Of a stretch of DNA of 64,000 bases, positions 39,228-48,564 are shown piece by piece (within the stretch, counting starts at the first letter, position 1; every line of letters starts with the position of its first letter). The position numbers and the translations under genes are program-made. The stretch is from Curtobacterium sp. VKM Ac-2922 (GTDB taxonomy: Bacteria > Actinomycetota > Actinomycetes > Actinomycetales > Microbacteriaceae). The notes below the pieces were generated by a model. That model was given only the letters and a program-made list of their open reading frames with translations. It had not been told where the DNA came from and did no database searches. Where the stretch lies: the NCBI RefSeq assembly GCF_022815645.1, contig NZ_JALGRO010000003.1, positions 1 through 64,000 of the forward strand, given 5' to 3'.

Positions 39228-39929
39228 TCAGCGCTCGACACTGGCCGTCGCCACGCACCGCACCACCCGACCGCCGGCCGCCCGGACGGCCCGGACCGCC
39301 TCGGCCATGGTGACGCCCGTCGTGACGACGTCGTCGACCAGCACGACGTGCCGCCCGCGGACACCGACCGCGCGCAGGGTGCCGACCGTGGCGTCGACCC
39401 GCTCGAGCGCCGTCCGTTCCTTCTGTCCGCCACCACCGCCGCCCGTCCGGTCGGACACGGACCGCCGCGACCGGCGCAGTCGTCCGGTGCGGTGCACGCC
39501 GCCCCGCGCCAGCAGGAGCACCACGGTGTCGAACCCGCGGCGTCGACGGCCCCGGGGAGACGGAGGCACCCGGAGGACGCGGGTACCCGGCGGTGCTCCG
39601 GCGAGCGCCTGACGCACGAGCGCGGCCGTCGGTCGTCCGAGCGGTGTGGCGACGTCGACCCGCCCCCGGAGCTTGAGTTCGAGCAGCAGCGTGCGGACGA
39701 GCCCCTCGTACTCGAAGGCGGCATCGAGCCGGGCGCCGGCGACGAGCCGGACCCGTCGGGGTCGGGCGGCGAGGTCGGCGCGACACCGCCGACAGAGGGC
39801 CCGGTCGGGTGCCCCGCACCCCAGGCAGGCGACGGGCAGGAACAGCCCGACCACCGCGGCCACGGCGTCCGACCAGGGACGCGGTGGGGAATCGGTGTCG
39901 GGTCGGGGTGGCGGCGGTGTCGATGACAT
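39228..39929 (-). CDS. comF: ComF-family amidophosphoribosyltransferase-like protein
   Basis: 233 residues. An N-terminal zinc-ribbon-like stretch has cysteines in CLGCGAP and LCRRC. The phosphoribosyltransferase fold ends with the PRPP loop VVLVDDVVTTGVT. ComF proteins are linked to DNA uptake, but many such homologues are of unknown role. It lies between hpf and lpqB as in M. tuberculosis (Rv3242c position), so orthology is likely and a competence role is only an inference. Confidence 0.85.
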   Translation of the reverse strand: MSSTPPPPRPDTDSPPRPWSDAVAAVVGLFLPVACLGCGAPDRALCRRCRADLAARPRRVRLVAGARLDAAFEYEGLVRTLLLELKLRGRVDVATPLGRPTAALVRQALAGAPPGTRVLRVPPSPRGRRRRGFDTVVLLLARGGVHRTGRLRRSRRSVSDRTGGGGGGQKERTALERVDATVGTLRAVGVRGRHVVLVDDVVTTGVTMAEAVRAVRAAGGRVVRCVATASVER

Positions 39930-40036
39930 GCGCCGAGTCTGGTGGCCGGAGCCCACCGGACGGCGGCCGACCCCGGGGACGGTGGACGAGCCTCCGGTCC
40001 GGCGGGGTGTGGGGGACCAGCCGACGGGACCGGTCG

Positions 40037-41779
40037 TCAGCGCTGCGTGCCGAGCACCGAGGCCTTGATGCCGGTGCGGTCCCATCCGCCCCCGGCCGAC
40101 TGCAGCACCTGGCCGTCGGACATCCGCAGCAGCAGCGCTCCCCCGCTGCCGCCGACGATCTGCTTCGCCGTGCCGTCCGGCTTCTGCAGGGTCGTCGCCT
40201 GCCCGCCGATGGTCGACCGGACGATGCTCGGCCCGCTGGCGGTCTGCCCGAGCGTCGCGACGTCGAGGTCGCTCACCCAGGTGGCACCGACCGCCGTGCC
40301 CGTTGCGGCCTGCAGACGGACCGGGGCACCGAGCGCGGTGGGGGCGCGGTCGGAGTCGCGGACGATCGCCATGACGTAGAGCGCCGGGCCTCCGTCCGTG
40401 TCGATCAGGGCGAGCGCCCTGGTCGAGTCGCGGGACACCTGGAACGACACGAGCTGGCCGTCCGGCAGCGTCGAGGTCACCTGGTGCTGCTCGCCGCGGA
40501 AGCTCCACGCGGTGATCGCCCGCGGGTTCGTGGACTGCGCCGTCCAGACGAACCCCTGGTCGTCGACGGACGGCGGGACGAGGTCCTGGCTCGAGGTGAC
40601 GCGGACGGGCTTCTTGCCGCTCTGGACGACGAAGACCCCGTCGCCGTTGCGCACCGCGGCGTCGGTCCCGGCCGCGTTCAGGGACAGCGCGTCCGGGGTG
40701 AGTGCGGCGATCGCGTCGCCGAGACCACTGCCGAGCTTCGCGACGTCGCCGGTCCCGGGAGCGGCGTAGCCCACCCCGTCGGAGGACACCACGAGCGGCC
40801 TGGGGTCGACGTCGGGGTTGACCACCGCGCTCGTGCCGCTGGAGTCGGGGATCGAGAAGCTGCCGCCCTCGATGGTCAGCTCGACCGACGAGATCGTCGC
40901 GACCGAGGACAGGGACCGGGCGAGCTGCTCGCGCATCCGCACCTTGTCGACGGTGCTGGCCCGGAGCGCTTCGCTCGACAGGTCCACCTGGGCGCTGCCG
41001 TTGTCCACCGTCACCGCGTTCAGCGAGAGCTGCGTGCCCTCGGGGAACGACGACAGCACGGCACCCTTCATCCAGTCCGCCGGGCCGGCCAGCAGGGCGC
41101 TGACGATCCGCGTGCTGGTGGAGGACCTGGCGAGGAACCAGCGCTCGTCGGGGACCAGGTAGCGGTAGGTCGGGTCGTAGAAGTACAGCGCGTGGGGCTG
41201 GAACACCTGCCCGAAGCTGCCCGGTGTCAGGATGATGCCGTCGGGCGCGTAGCTGATCCGCCACTCGCCGTCCTGCTTCGTGAACTGGAACGTGAGCGTC
41301 GACGACGTCGGTCGGACCGCCTGGGTGTACTCGCCGTCGCTGTCCACCGTGGCACTCGCGGTGAGCGTGTAGGTCAGCTCGCGGTCCCCCACCTGTTCCA
41401 CGTCGCCGTCCCCCTGCCGGATCGTGGTGCTCTGGCGCGGGTTCCACTTCTGGGCGAACCCATCGCTCAGGAACTCGCGGGCGACGGCGTAGTTGTCCTG
41501 CGCGCCGGTGGCGGCGTTCACGAACCCGCGCAGGATCGCACTCTGCGTGGAGCCGTCCTCGGGGGCGCTCGGCCGGTAGTCGACACCGGAGACCGACTCG
41601 TCCTTGAGGCTCTGGCCGGTGCGGACCGGACCGCCGGTGGGGATCGCCGCACAGGCGGACACGGCGACGAGCGTCAGGGCGGCGAGCGCCACCGCGAGGG
41701 CGCGGCGGACGGGGCGCGTGCGGACGCGTGCGGGGCGCGTGCGGACGGGTGCGGACGTGGCGGGGCGCGTGCGGCTCAT
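40037..41779 (-). CDS. lpqB: lipoprotein LpqB, partner of MtrAB
   Basis: 580 residues. The N terminus has several RTRP-like repeats, then a signal peptide with lipobox VSAC and the lipidated C43. An N-terminal domain of mixed strands, a GerMN-type domain (about 215-330) and a C-terminal beta-propeller-like region follow. LpqB binds the extracytoplasmic part of MtrB and tunes its activity. Its start overlaps the mtrB stop by 4 bp (ATGA), which confirms coupling. Confidence 0.95.
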   Translation of the reverse strand: MSRTRPATSAPVRTRPARVRTRPVRRALAVALAALTLVAVSACAAIPTGGPVRTGQSLKDESVSGVDYRPSAPEDGSTQSAILRGFVNAATGAQDNYAVAREFLSDGFAQKWNPRQSTTIRQGDGDVEQVGDRELTYTLTASATVDSDGEYTQAVRPTSSTLTFQFTKQDGEWRISYAPDGIILTPGSFGQVFQPHALYFYDPTYRYLVPDERWFLARSSTSTRIVSALLAGPADWMKGAVLSSFPEGTQLSLNAVTVDNGSAQVDLSSEALRASTVDKVRMREQLARSLSSVATISSVELTIEGGSFSIPDSSGTSAVVNPDVDPRPLVVSSDGVGYAAPGTGDVAKLGSGLGDAIAALTPDALSLNAAGTDAAVRNGDGVFVVQSGKKPVRVTSSQDLVPPSVDDQGFVWTAQSTNPRAITAWSFRGEQHQVTSTLPDGQLVSFQVSRDSTRALALIDTDGGPALYVMAIVRDSDRAPTALGAPVRLQAATGTAVGATWVSDLDVATLGQTASGPSIVRSTIGGQATTLQKPDGTAKQIVGGSGGALLLRMSDGQVLQSAGGGWDRTGIKASVLGTQR

Positions 41780-43440
41780 CGGGTGGGCTCCTCTCGCGGG
41801 CCGTCGTAGGACTCGTCGAGCTCCGGCAACCGGATCGCACTCGTCGCGGTGGGTTCCTGCCCCTGCCGTGGGACGGTCAGCACGAACGCCGATCCCTCAC
41901 CGAGCCGCGACCACACGTCGATGCGGCCCCCGTGCAGCTTGGCGTCGCCGAGGCTGATGGCCAGTCCCAGGCCGGTCCCGCCGATCGTGCGCTTGCGGCT
42001 GGGATCAGCCCGCCAGAAGCGGTCGAACACCCGCGTGGTGTCCTCGGCGGGCATGCCGACGCCGTGGTCCCGCACGGCGATGGCGACGGTCTTCGCGTCG
42101 CTGTCGACGACGACGTGCACGGGCTTGGCGTCCCCGTGCTCGATCGCGTTGCCGACCAGGTTGCGCAGGATCCGTCGGATGCGGCGGGCGTCGAGCTGCA
42201 TCGTCGTGTGGCCCCCCGGCGTCGCCAGCCGGAGTTCCACGCCGGCGCGTTCGGCGAGCGGCCGGAACTCGTCGACGATGTCGGTGGCGAGTGCCGCGGG
42301 GACGACCGGTTCGGTCTCGAGCTCGACCGCCTGGGCGTCGTACCGCGAGATCTCCAACAGGTCGGACAGCAGCAGCTCGAACCGCTCGATCTGGTCGTGC
42401 ATGAGCTCCGCCGAGCGACCCGCCGACGGTTCGAACGCGTGCCGCGCGTCGTACAGGACGTCACCGGCCAGGCGGATGGTCGTCAGCGGCGTCCGGAGCT
42501 CGTGGGAGACGTCGGACACGAACCGCTGCTGCACCCGCGAGAGCTCGGCGAGCTGGGTGATCTGCCGGCTGACGGCGTCCGCCATGCCGTTGAAGCTCCG
42601 AGCGAGGGTGGCGACGTCGTCCTGCCCGCGGACCGGGATGCGTTCGTCCAGGCGTCCGGCGGCGATCTTGCGGCTCGTCTCGGCAGCACCGCGGATCGGG
42701 ACGACGACGAGCCGGACGACGAGGGACGTGACCAGGGCGATGAGCACGATGAGCGCGACGCCGCCGATCGACAGCGTCTGCGACACGAAGTCCAGGGTCT
42801 TCTGCGCGTCGGACAGGTCGTACACCAGGTACAGCTCGTACTGCCCGGCGCTCGGCACCTGCAGCGTCGACCCGACCGCGATCCCCGGCTCGCGCCGACC
42901 GCCGTCGTCGAGACGGACCGCCTGCAGGTGCAACCGCCCGGTGTCCTTGCCCACCTCCTTCCGGAGCGCGTCGGTGATGACCGCGTCGGGGAAGTACTGG
43001 CTCGCCCGGTTCTGCAGGGTCTGCGGCGTCGACTGGTTCGGGGACCGCTCGATCGCGATGCTCGTGCCGCCCGGGCTGGTCGTGTTCGACAGGATCGCGC
43101 GCTGCGCCTCGTTCTGCAGCGTCTCGAGTTCGGACTGGTTGTTGTCCTCGGCCGCGGTCGCCGCGTCGAAGATGCCCTGCGCGACGTTCGTCGCCCGAGC
43201 GGACTCCGCCTCGATCTGGTCGCGGCGCTGCGCGTACACGTTGCTCGAGATGCTCAGCATGACCGCGGTGCCGATCACGACCACCGCGAGTCCGGTCGTG
43301 GTGACGGTGATGGCCACCGACCGGAACATCAGCGATCGACGCCACAGGTACGCGACGGCGCGCCACCCGCGTCGGGCCCAGTGGCGCAACCGCCGGCGCA
43401 CCTGGCCGAGGCCCGACGCACCGGACGTCGTCGGCGGCAC
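41776..43440 (-). CDS. mtrB: sensor histidine kinase MtrB
   Basis: 554 residues. Two membrane segments (about 42-65 and 230-252) flank a large extracytoplasmic sensor. HAMP follows, then H box SDVSHELRTPL with the phospho-acceptor near 313, N box NLVGNAIEHG, G1 DHGVGMP and G2 GGTGLGLAIS. It senses cell-wall and division state together with LpqB. GTG start; 5 bp lie between the mtrA stop and this gene. Confidence 0.96.
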   Translation of the reverse strand: MPPTTSGASGLGQVRRRLRHWARRGWRAVAYLWRRSLMFRSVAITVTTTGLAVVVIGTAVMLSISSNVYAQRRDQIEAESARATNVAQGIFDAATAAEDNNQSELETLQNEAQRAILSNTTSPGGTSIAIERSPNQSTPQTLQNRASQYFPDAVITDALRKEVGKDTGRLHLQAVRLDDGGRREPGIAVGSTLQVPSAGQYELYLVYDLSDAQKTLDFVSQTLSIGGVALIVLIALVTSLVVRLVVVPIRGAAETSRKIAAGRLDERIPVRGQDDVATLARSFNGMADAVSRQITQLAELSRVQQRFVSDVSHELRTPLTTIRLAGDVLYDARHAFEPSAGRSAELMHDQIERFELLLSDLLEISRYDAQAVELETEPVVPAALATDIVDEFRPLAERAGVELRLATPGGHTTMQLDARRIRRILRNLVGNAIEHGDAKPVHVVVDSDAKTVAIAVRDHGVGMPAEDTTRVFDRFWRADPSRKRTIGGTGLGLAISLGDAKLHGGRIDVWSRLGEGSAFVLTVPRQGQEPTATSAIRLPELDESYDGPREEPTR

Positions 43441-43445
43441 GGTGC

Positions 43446-44120
43446 TCAGGCTCCCCCGGCGCGGTACCCGACGCCGCGGACGGTGGTCACGATGCGCGGG
43501 TTGTCCGGATCGTGCTCGATCTTCGCGCGGAGGCGCTGCACGTGGACGTTCACCAGACGGGTGTCGGCCTTGTAGTGGTAGCCCCAGACCTGTTCGAGCA
43601 GCATCTCGCGGGTGAACACCTGGTTCGGCTTCTCGGCGAGGGCCCGCAGCAGGTCGAACTCGAGCGGGGTGAGCGCGATGACCGCGTCACCGCGACGGAC
43701 CTCGTGCCCGGGGACGTCGACCGTCAGGTCCCCGACGTTCAGGACGGTGGCGTCCGAGGCCGCCGGTCGCAGCCGCGTGCGGATCCGCGCGACGAGCTCC
43801 TTCGGGTTGAACGGCTTCACCACGTAGTCGTCGGCGCCGTTCTCGAGCCCGGCGACGACGTCCGAGGTGTCGCCTCGGGCGGTCAGCATGATGATCGGCG
43901 TGCCGCTCTCGGCGCGGATCCGACGGCACACCTCGATGCCGTCGATCCCCGGCAGCATCACGTCGAGCAGCACCAGGTCGGGCTTGGTCGCGTGGAAGGC
44001 GTCGACGGCGTCGTTGCCGTCGGCGCTGAACTCGGGCTCGTAGCCCTCGGAGCGGAGGACGATGCCGATCATCTCGGCGAGGGCCTGGTCGTCGTCGACG
44101 ACGAGGATGCGCGGTGTCAT
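43446..44120 (-). CDS. mtrA: response regulator MtrA
   Basis: 224 residues of the OmpR class, with phospho-acceptor D53 (LLDVMLPG) and winged helix domain ending TVRGVGYRAG. In actinobacteria it controls genes of cell-wall metabolism, division and DNA replication. It is the first gene of mtrA-mtrB-lpqB. The ATG has a weak AAGAGC ribosome binding site. Confidence 0.96.
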   Translation of the reverse strand: MTPRILVVDDDQALAEMIGIVLRSEGYEPEFSADGNDAVDAFHATKPDLVLLDVMLPGIDGIEVCRRIRAESGTPIIMLTARGDTSDVVAGLENGADDYVVKPFNPKELVARIRTRLRPAASDATVLNVGDLTVDVPGHEVRRGDAVIALTPLEFDLLRALAEKPNQVFTREMLLEQVWGYHYKADTRLVNVHVQRLRAKIEHDPDNPRIVTTVRGVGYRAGGA

Positions 44121-44265
44121 GGTGATGGCTGCTCTTCGGTGGCGTGCGGACGTACCCGAGCGGGCACGTGTCGTTCACGATAGCCGAGGCCCCATCACGA
44201 CGGGTTTTCCGCCAGGATGGACGTGTCCGCGTGTCCCAGCGCGGCCGACGTGAGGGGGCGGTCCG

Positions 44266-45654
44266 ATGGCGAACGACGAATGGCGTGCACCCGGGGCGTC
44301 CGACGGTCCGGACGACCGACCAGGAGGCCCACGGCAGCCGCCGACGCAGCCGCCGTCCCAGGGCACACCAGCAGCCCCCGCATGGTCCGGCCAGCAGGGC
44401 TGGTCCGGGCAGCAGGCTCCGTCCGGCCAGCAGGGTCCGTCCGGCCAGCAGGGCCCGCCGCCGTCGCAGCGTCCGGTCATCCCGCTCCGTCCGCTCGGGT
44501 TCGGGGACGTACTGGCCGGAGCGTTCACCGTCTTCCGCCGGAACCCCCGCGTGCTGGTCCTGTGGGCGGTGCTGCTGTCCGGCGTGCTCGGGCTGGTATC
44601 GACCCTCGTGACGACGTTCGGGCAACGCTCGCTGCAGTCCCGGATGCTGTCGGCGTTCGACGGTGGGGACGACGGCACCAGCATCATCGCGGGCAGTCTG
44701 ACCCTGTACCTGGTCCTGGCCACCGTGGTGCCCTTCCTGGCCTACCTCGGCCGCGGCTTCCTGGTCGCACCGGTCGCCGTGGACACCGGGCAGCGTGTGC
44801 TCGGACGTCGCGGCACCTTCCGCGGACTCTGGTCGCTGCTGGCCGGGCGCCGGTGGAGCGTCGTGTGGTGGATCCTGCTGCAGCTGGCGGCCGGCATCGT
44901 CGTCGCCGTGCTGTTCCTGCTGGTCGTCGTCGGGCTGGTCGGTGCCGTCTCCGCGAACAGCGGCGGCACGATCGCGGCCTTCGTGCTCGGCATCATCGGC
45001 ATGGCGCTCGGGTTGTTCGTCCTGCTGGCGTTCCTGAGCACCCGGTTCGCCTTCACCGTCCCCACCATCGCGCTCGAGGGCCGCGGCGTGTTCGCGGCGG
45101 CCGCGCAGTCCTGGCGGCTCACGCGCGGCGCGTTCTGGCGCACGTTCGGCATCCTGCTGCTCGTGCAGATCGGGTTCGGCATCGCGGCGGGCATCGCGGG
45201 CATCCCCCTGTCGCTCGGAGCGAGCCTGGTGTCGGGGGTGTTCGACCCGCTCGGCCAGACGAGCACCGGACCGGGCGCGTCGGTCGGAGCGGTCGTCGCA
45301 CTCGTCGTCGGCAGCCTGCTGGTGATCGCGGTGCAGTGCGTCACCGACGTGCTCAGCGCCGCTGTCACCACCTTCCTGGCGATCGACCGGCGCATCCGGA
45401 CCGAGGCCCTCGACCAGCGCATCGCGTCGCACCTGGAGACCGGGTCGCCGAGTGACCCGTTCGCCCCGGCCGAACCCGTCGCACGCCCGCCGTGGGGCGG
45501 ACCGCAGCCGAGCCAGCAGCAGTGGCAGCAGCAGCCGGGCCCGTGGCCGCAGCAGCCTCCGCAGCAGCAGTGGCCCCAGCCGCCGCAGCAGCCGGGCCCG
45601 TGGCCCCAGCAGCAGCCGCCGTGGGGACCCCCCGGTGACGGCGGGCGCGGATGA
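44266..45654 (+). CDS. membrane protein with Gln/Pro-rich tails (GPDPase membrane-domain type)
   Basis: 462 residues. The first 75 or so are Pro/Gln-rich with repeats of SGQQG. A hydrophobic core of six to seven membrane segments (about 82-390) resembles the glycerophosphodiester phosphodiesterase membrane domain. The last 60 residues are rich in Gln, Trp and Pro (GPWPQQ repeats), likely cytoplasmic. No catalytic phosphodiesterase domain is present. First gene of a five-gene operon; a GAGGGGG stretch upstream may be its ribosome binding site. Confidence 0.78.
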   Translation: MANDEWRAPGASDGPDDRPGGPRQPPTQPPSQGTPAAPAWSGQQGWSGQQAPSGQQGPSGQQGPPPSQRPVIPLRPLGFGDVLAGAFTVFRRNPRVLVLWAVLLSGVLGLVSTLVTTFGQRSLQSRMLSAFDGGDDGTSIIAGSLTLYLVLATVVPFLAYLGRGFLVAPVAVDTGQRVLGRRGTFRGLWSLLAGRRWSVVWWILLQLAAGIVVAVLFLLVVVGLVGAVSANSGGTIAAFVLGIIGMALGLFVLLAFLSTRFAFTVPTIALEGRGVFAAAAQSWRLTRGAFWRTFGILLLVQIGFGIAAGIAGIPLSLGASLVSGVFDPLGQTSTGPGASVGAVVALVVGSLLVIAVQCVTDVLSAAVTTFLAIDRRIRTEALDQRIASHLETGSPSDPFAPAEPVARPPWGGPQPSQQQWQQQPGPWPQQPPQQQWPQPPQQPGPWPQQQPPWGPPGDGGRG

Positions 45655-46292
45655 CGGGCGTCGACCCGGACCAGGCTCGCCGACTGCTCGAACGCGAGCT
45701 CGCCAAGCAGGACTACAGCGGCGCCCACGTGACCTGGTGGGACCGTGCCTCGCGGTCGTTCCTCGACTGGCTCGGTTCGCTGCGCCCGGACGGGCTGGGC
45801 TCCGAGGGCTTCGGCCGCACGGTGCTGGTCATCGCCGTCGTGGTGCTCGTGGCGGTCGTCGTGCTCGTCGTCGTCGCGCGCGGTCTGCCCCGGCGTCGGG
45901 CGCGGCTCGCGGCCGAGGGTCCCGGCGGGGTCTTCGACGGCGACGACCAGCGCAGCGCCGCCACCATCGCGGCCGCAGCTCGCGCGGCACTGGCAGCGGG
46001 CGACCTCGACCGGGCCGTGCTCGAGGGCTACCGAGCGCTCGCGCGCGGCCTCGGCGAACGCGACCTGGTCCCCGACGTCCCGGGAGCCACGGCGCGGGCG
46101 ATCGCCGTCCGTGCCAGCACGCCGTTCCCGGCGCTCGCCGATGCCGTGCACACCGCCGCGACGACGTTCGACCGGGTCCGGTACCTCGACGAGCACGCCG
46201 ACGACGCCGCGGCCCGCCAGGTCCTCGAGACGACACGCGCAGTGCAGGACGCCCGACCGACACGAGTCGACGGTCCGGTGGTGCCCGCATGA
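45651..46292 (+). CDS. DUF4129-type membrane protein
   Basis: 213 residues. One membrane segment near 60-76, then a cytoplasmic helical domain (about 95-205) of the DUF4129 kind (AAARAALAAGDLDRAVLEGYRALA). DUF4129 proteins are regularly found beside DUF58 and MoxR genes. The ATG overlaps the previous stop by 4 bp (ATGA). Confidence 0.78.
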   Translation: MTGVDPDQARRLLERELAKQDYSGAHVTWWDRASRSFLDWLGSLRPDGLGSEGFGRTVLVIAVVVLVAVVVLVVVARGLPRRRARLAAEGPGGVFDGDDQRSAATIAAAARAALAAGDLDRAVLEGYRALARGLGERDLVPDVPGATARAIAVRASTPFPALADAVHTAATTFDRVRYLDEHADDAAARQVLETTRAVQDARPTRVDGPVVPA

Positions 46293-47590
46293 GCGCGCCG
46301 ACGGTCGCACCCCGACGCACCGACGAGCGGCCACACGACACCGAGAGCGCCGAGGCGCCGGTGCGGGCGGGCCGTGGACTGCGCATCGTGTCCTGGGTCG
46401 CGATCGTCCTGATCGGGGTCCTGCTCGCCGCGCTCACGGCGGCCATCGGCGGCGGCACGGGCCCGACGGACACACCGCTCGACCCGACCTCGACCGCGGC
46501 GAGCGGGTCCCGCGCGCTCGTCCGGGTCCTCGAGCAGCAGGGCACCGACGTCGACGTCGTCCACGACGCCGACCGGCTCGGCGCCGACCCCGGCACGGTG
46601 TTCGTCGACGACTCGGCCGGTGTGCTGGCCCCGTCGGTCGCCCGGCGCATCGCCCGCACCGTGCCCGACGTCGTGCTCGTGACGACGGACAGTGCCGTGC
46701 TCGAGGCCTTCCGCACGCGGGCCACCCCCGCCGCACAGGTCGAGTCGGACGACACCGTCAGCACCGCGTCGTGCGGCATCCCGGCAGCCGGCTCGGCGCG
46801 CCGGGTCTCGACCACCGGGGTCGCCTACAGCGCGCACGGGAGCGGAGTGGTGCGCTGTGCCCCCACCGGGACCGGGAGCGACCGGGCGTGGGGACTCGTC
46901 CAGGCGTCGACGCCTGCCGGTCAGGTCACCCTGGTGGGCACGACCGGTGCCTTCCGGAACGACTCGATCACGACCGCCGGCAACGCCGCCCTGGCGCTCG
47001 GACTGCTCGGTGGCGACGACCGGCTGGCCTGGTACGTCCCGACCGCGGGCAGCACGGACGCGGCGCCCTCGCTCGGCGAACTCGCACCGCTGTGGGTCCC
47101 GAGCGCGATCGCGCTGCTGGCAGCCGTGGCGGTCGCCGCCGGGATCTGGCGGGGCCGTCGGCTCGGCCCGCTCGTGGTGGAGCAGCTACCGGTCGTGGTC
47201 CGTGCGTCGGAGACCACCGAGGGTCGCGCTCGCCTGGCTGCGCGGACCCGCGACCGCACCCACGCCCTCGACACCCTGCGGATCGCGGCGGTCCGTCGCC
47301 TGGGTCGTGCGCTCGGGCTCCCCCGCTCCGCCCACGTCGACGAGGTCGTCCGACGGGTCGCGGCGGCCACCGGTCGTCCGGCCGACGCGGTCGGGGCCGT
47401 GCTCGTCGGTGGTCCGGCCACCGACGACCGGAGCCTCGTCGGCGGCGCGCGGGCACTGGACGAACTCGAGCACGCCGTGACGCGCGCCGTCGCCGGGGAC
47501 GCACCACGGGCCTCCCGTCCGACCGACCACACGACCGGACCACCGCAGCCGGAACCGCCGACCGACCCCCGACCAGGAGGACGACCATGA
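46289..47590 (+). CDS. DUF4350-type membrane protein
   Basis: 433 residues. A membrane segment near 33-52 leads into an extracytoplasmic domain of the DUF4350 kind (ALVRVLEQQGTDVDVVHDA to VGTTGAFRND), then a second membrane segment near 275-293 and a cytoplasmic helical tail. DUF4350 has a Rossmann-like, glutamine-amidotransferase-type fold. ATGA overlap with DUF4129, and again with the next gene. Confidence 0.78.
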   Translation: MSAPTVAPRRTDERPHDTESAEAPVRAGRGLRIVSWVAIVLIGVLLAALTAAIGGGTGPTDTPLDPTSTAASGSRALVRVLEQQGTDVDVVHDADRLGADPGTVFVDDSAGVLAPSVARRIARTVPDVVLVTTDSAVLEAFRTRATPAAQVESDDTVSTASCGIPAAGSARRVSTTGVAYSAHGSGVVRCAPTGTGSDRAWGLVQASTPAGQVTLVGTTGAFRNDSITTAGNAALALGLLGGDDRLAWYVPTAGSTDAAPSLGELAPLWVPSAIALLAAVAVAAGIWRGRRLGPLVVEQLPVVVRASETTEGRARLAARTRDRTHALDTLRIAAVRRLGRALGLPRSAHVDEVVRRVAAATGRPADAVGAVLVGGPATDDRSLVGGARALDELEHAVTRAVAGDAPRASRPTDHTTGPPQPEPPTDPRPGGRP

Positions 47591-48564
47591 CCGACCTGCC
47601 CACCACCACCAGCACCACGGACCTGCGCGACGCCTTCGGCCAGGTCCGCGCCGAGGTCGGCAAGGCCGTCGTCGGGCAAGAGGGGGCGGTCTCCGGCATG
47701 ATCGTCGGCCTGCTCGCCCAGGGCCACGTCCTGCTCGAGGGCGTCCCCGGCGTGGCGAAGACGCTGATGGTCCGCAGCCTGGCCGCCGCGATGTCGCTCG
47801 ACACCAAGCGGATCCAGTTCACGCCCGACCTGATGCCCGGCGACGTCACCGGTTCGCTGGTCTACGACGCCTCGACGGGGACGTTCCCGTTCCGCCAGGG
47901 GCCGGTGTTCACGAACGTGCTGCTGGCGGACGAGGTGAACCGCACACCGCCGAAGACCCAGTCCGCCCTGCTCGAGGCGATGGAGGAACGCCAGGTCAGC
48001 GTCGACGGGTCCCCCAAGCCGCTGCCCGACCCGTTCTTCGTCGCAGCGACCATGAACCCGATCGAGTTCGAGGGCACCTACACGCTGCCCGAGGCCCAGC
48101 TCGACCGGTTCCTCATGAAGCTCACGCTCGAGATCCCGCCGCGGGACGTCGAGTGGCAGGTGCTCCGCCGCCATGCCGACGGTTTCGTGGCACGCGACGT
48201 CCGGTCGGCGGGCATCACCCCCGTGGTGGGTGTCGACGAGGTCCTCGCCGCACAGCGCGCCGTCCGCGCCGTCGGAGCACGCGACGACGTGCTGGCGTAC
48301 GTGGTCGACCTGGCCCGTGCGACCCGCGCGGCACCGTCGGTGCGGGTCGGCGTGAGCCCACGCGGCGCGACGGCGCTGCTGGCCGCCGCCAAGGCCTGGG
48401 CGTGGCTGACCGGCTACGACGCGATCACGCCCGACCACGTGCAGGCCATGCTGCTGCCCGTGTGGCGGCACCGGATGCGGGTCGCCGCGGACGCCGAACT
48501 CGAGGGAATCGGGGCCGACGGCGTGCTGCAGCAGGTGCTCGAGCAGGTGCGGGTGCCGATCTAG
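47587..48564 (+). CDS. moxR: MoxR-type AAA+ ATPase
   Basis: 325 residues. Walker A GVPGVAKT is at 53-60, Walker B LLADEVNR near 116-123, and the sensor segments AATMNP and GTYTLPEAQLDRF are complete. MoxR ATPases act as chaperones that activate or assemble partner proteins with von Willebrand A domains, often DUF58. It overlaps the DUF4350 stop by 4 bp and the DUF58 gene start by 1 bp. Confidence 0.93.
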   Translation: MTDLPTTTSTTDLRDAFGQVRAEVGKAVVGQEGAVSGMIVGLLAQGHVLLEGVPGVAKTLMVRSLAAAMSLDTKRIQFTPDLMPGDVTGSLVYDASTGTFPFRQGPVFTNVLLADEVNRTPPKTQSALLEAMEERQVSVDGSPKPLPDPFFVAATMNPIEFEGTYTLPEAQLDRFLMKLTLEIPPRDVEWQVLRRHADGFVARDVRSAGITPVVGVDEVLAAQRAVRAVGARDDVLAYVVDLARATRAAPSVRVGVSPRGATALLAAAKAWAWLTGYDAITPDHVQAMLLPVWRHRMRVAADAELEGIGADGVLQQVLEQVRVPI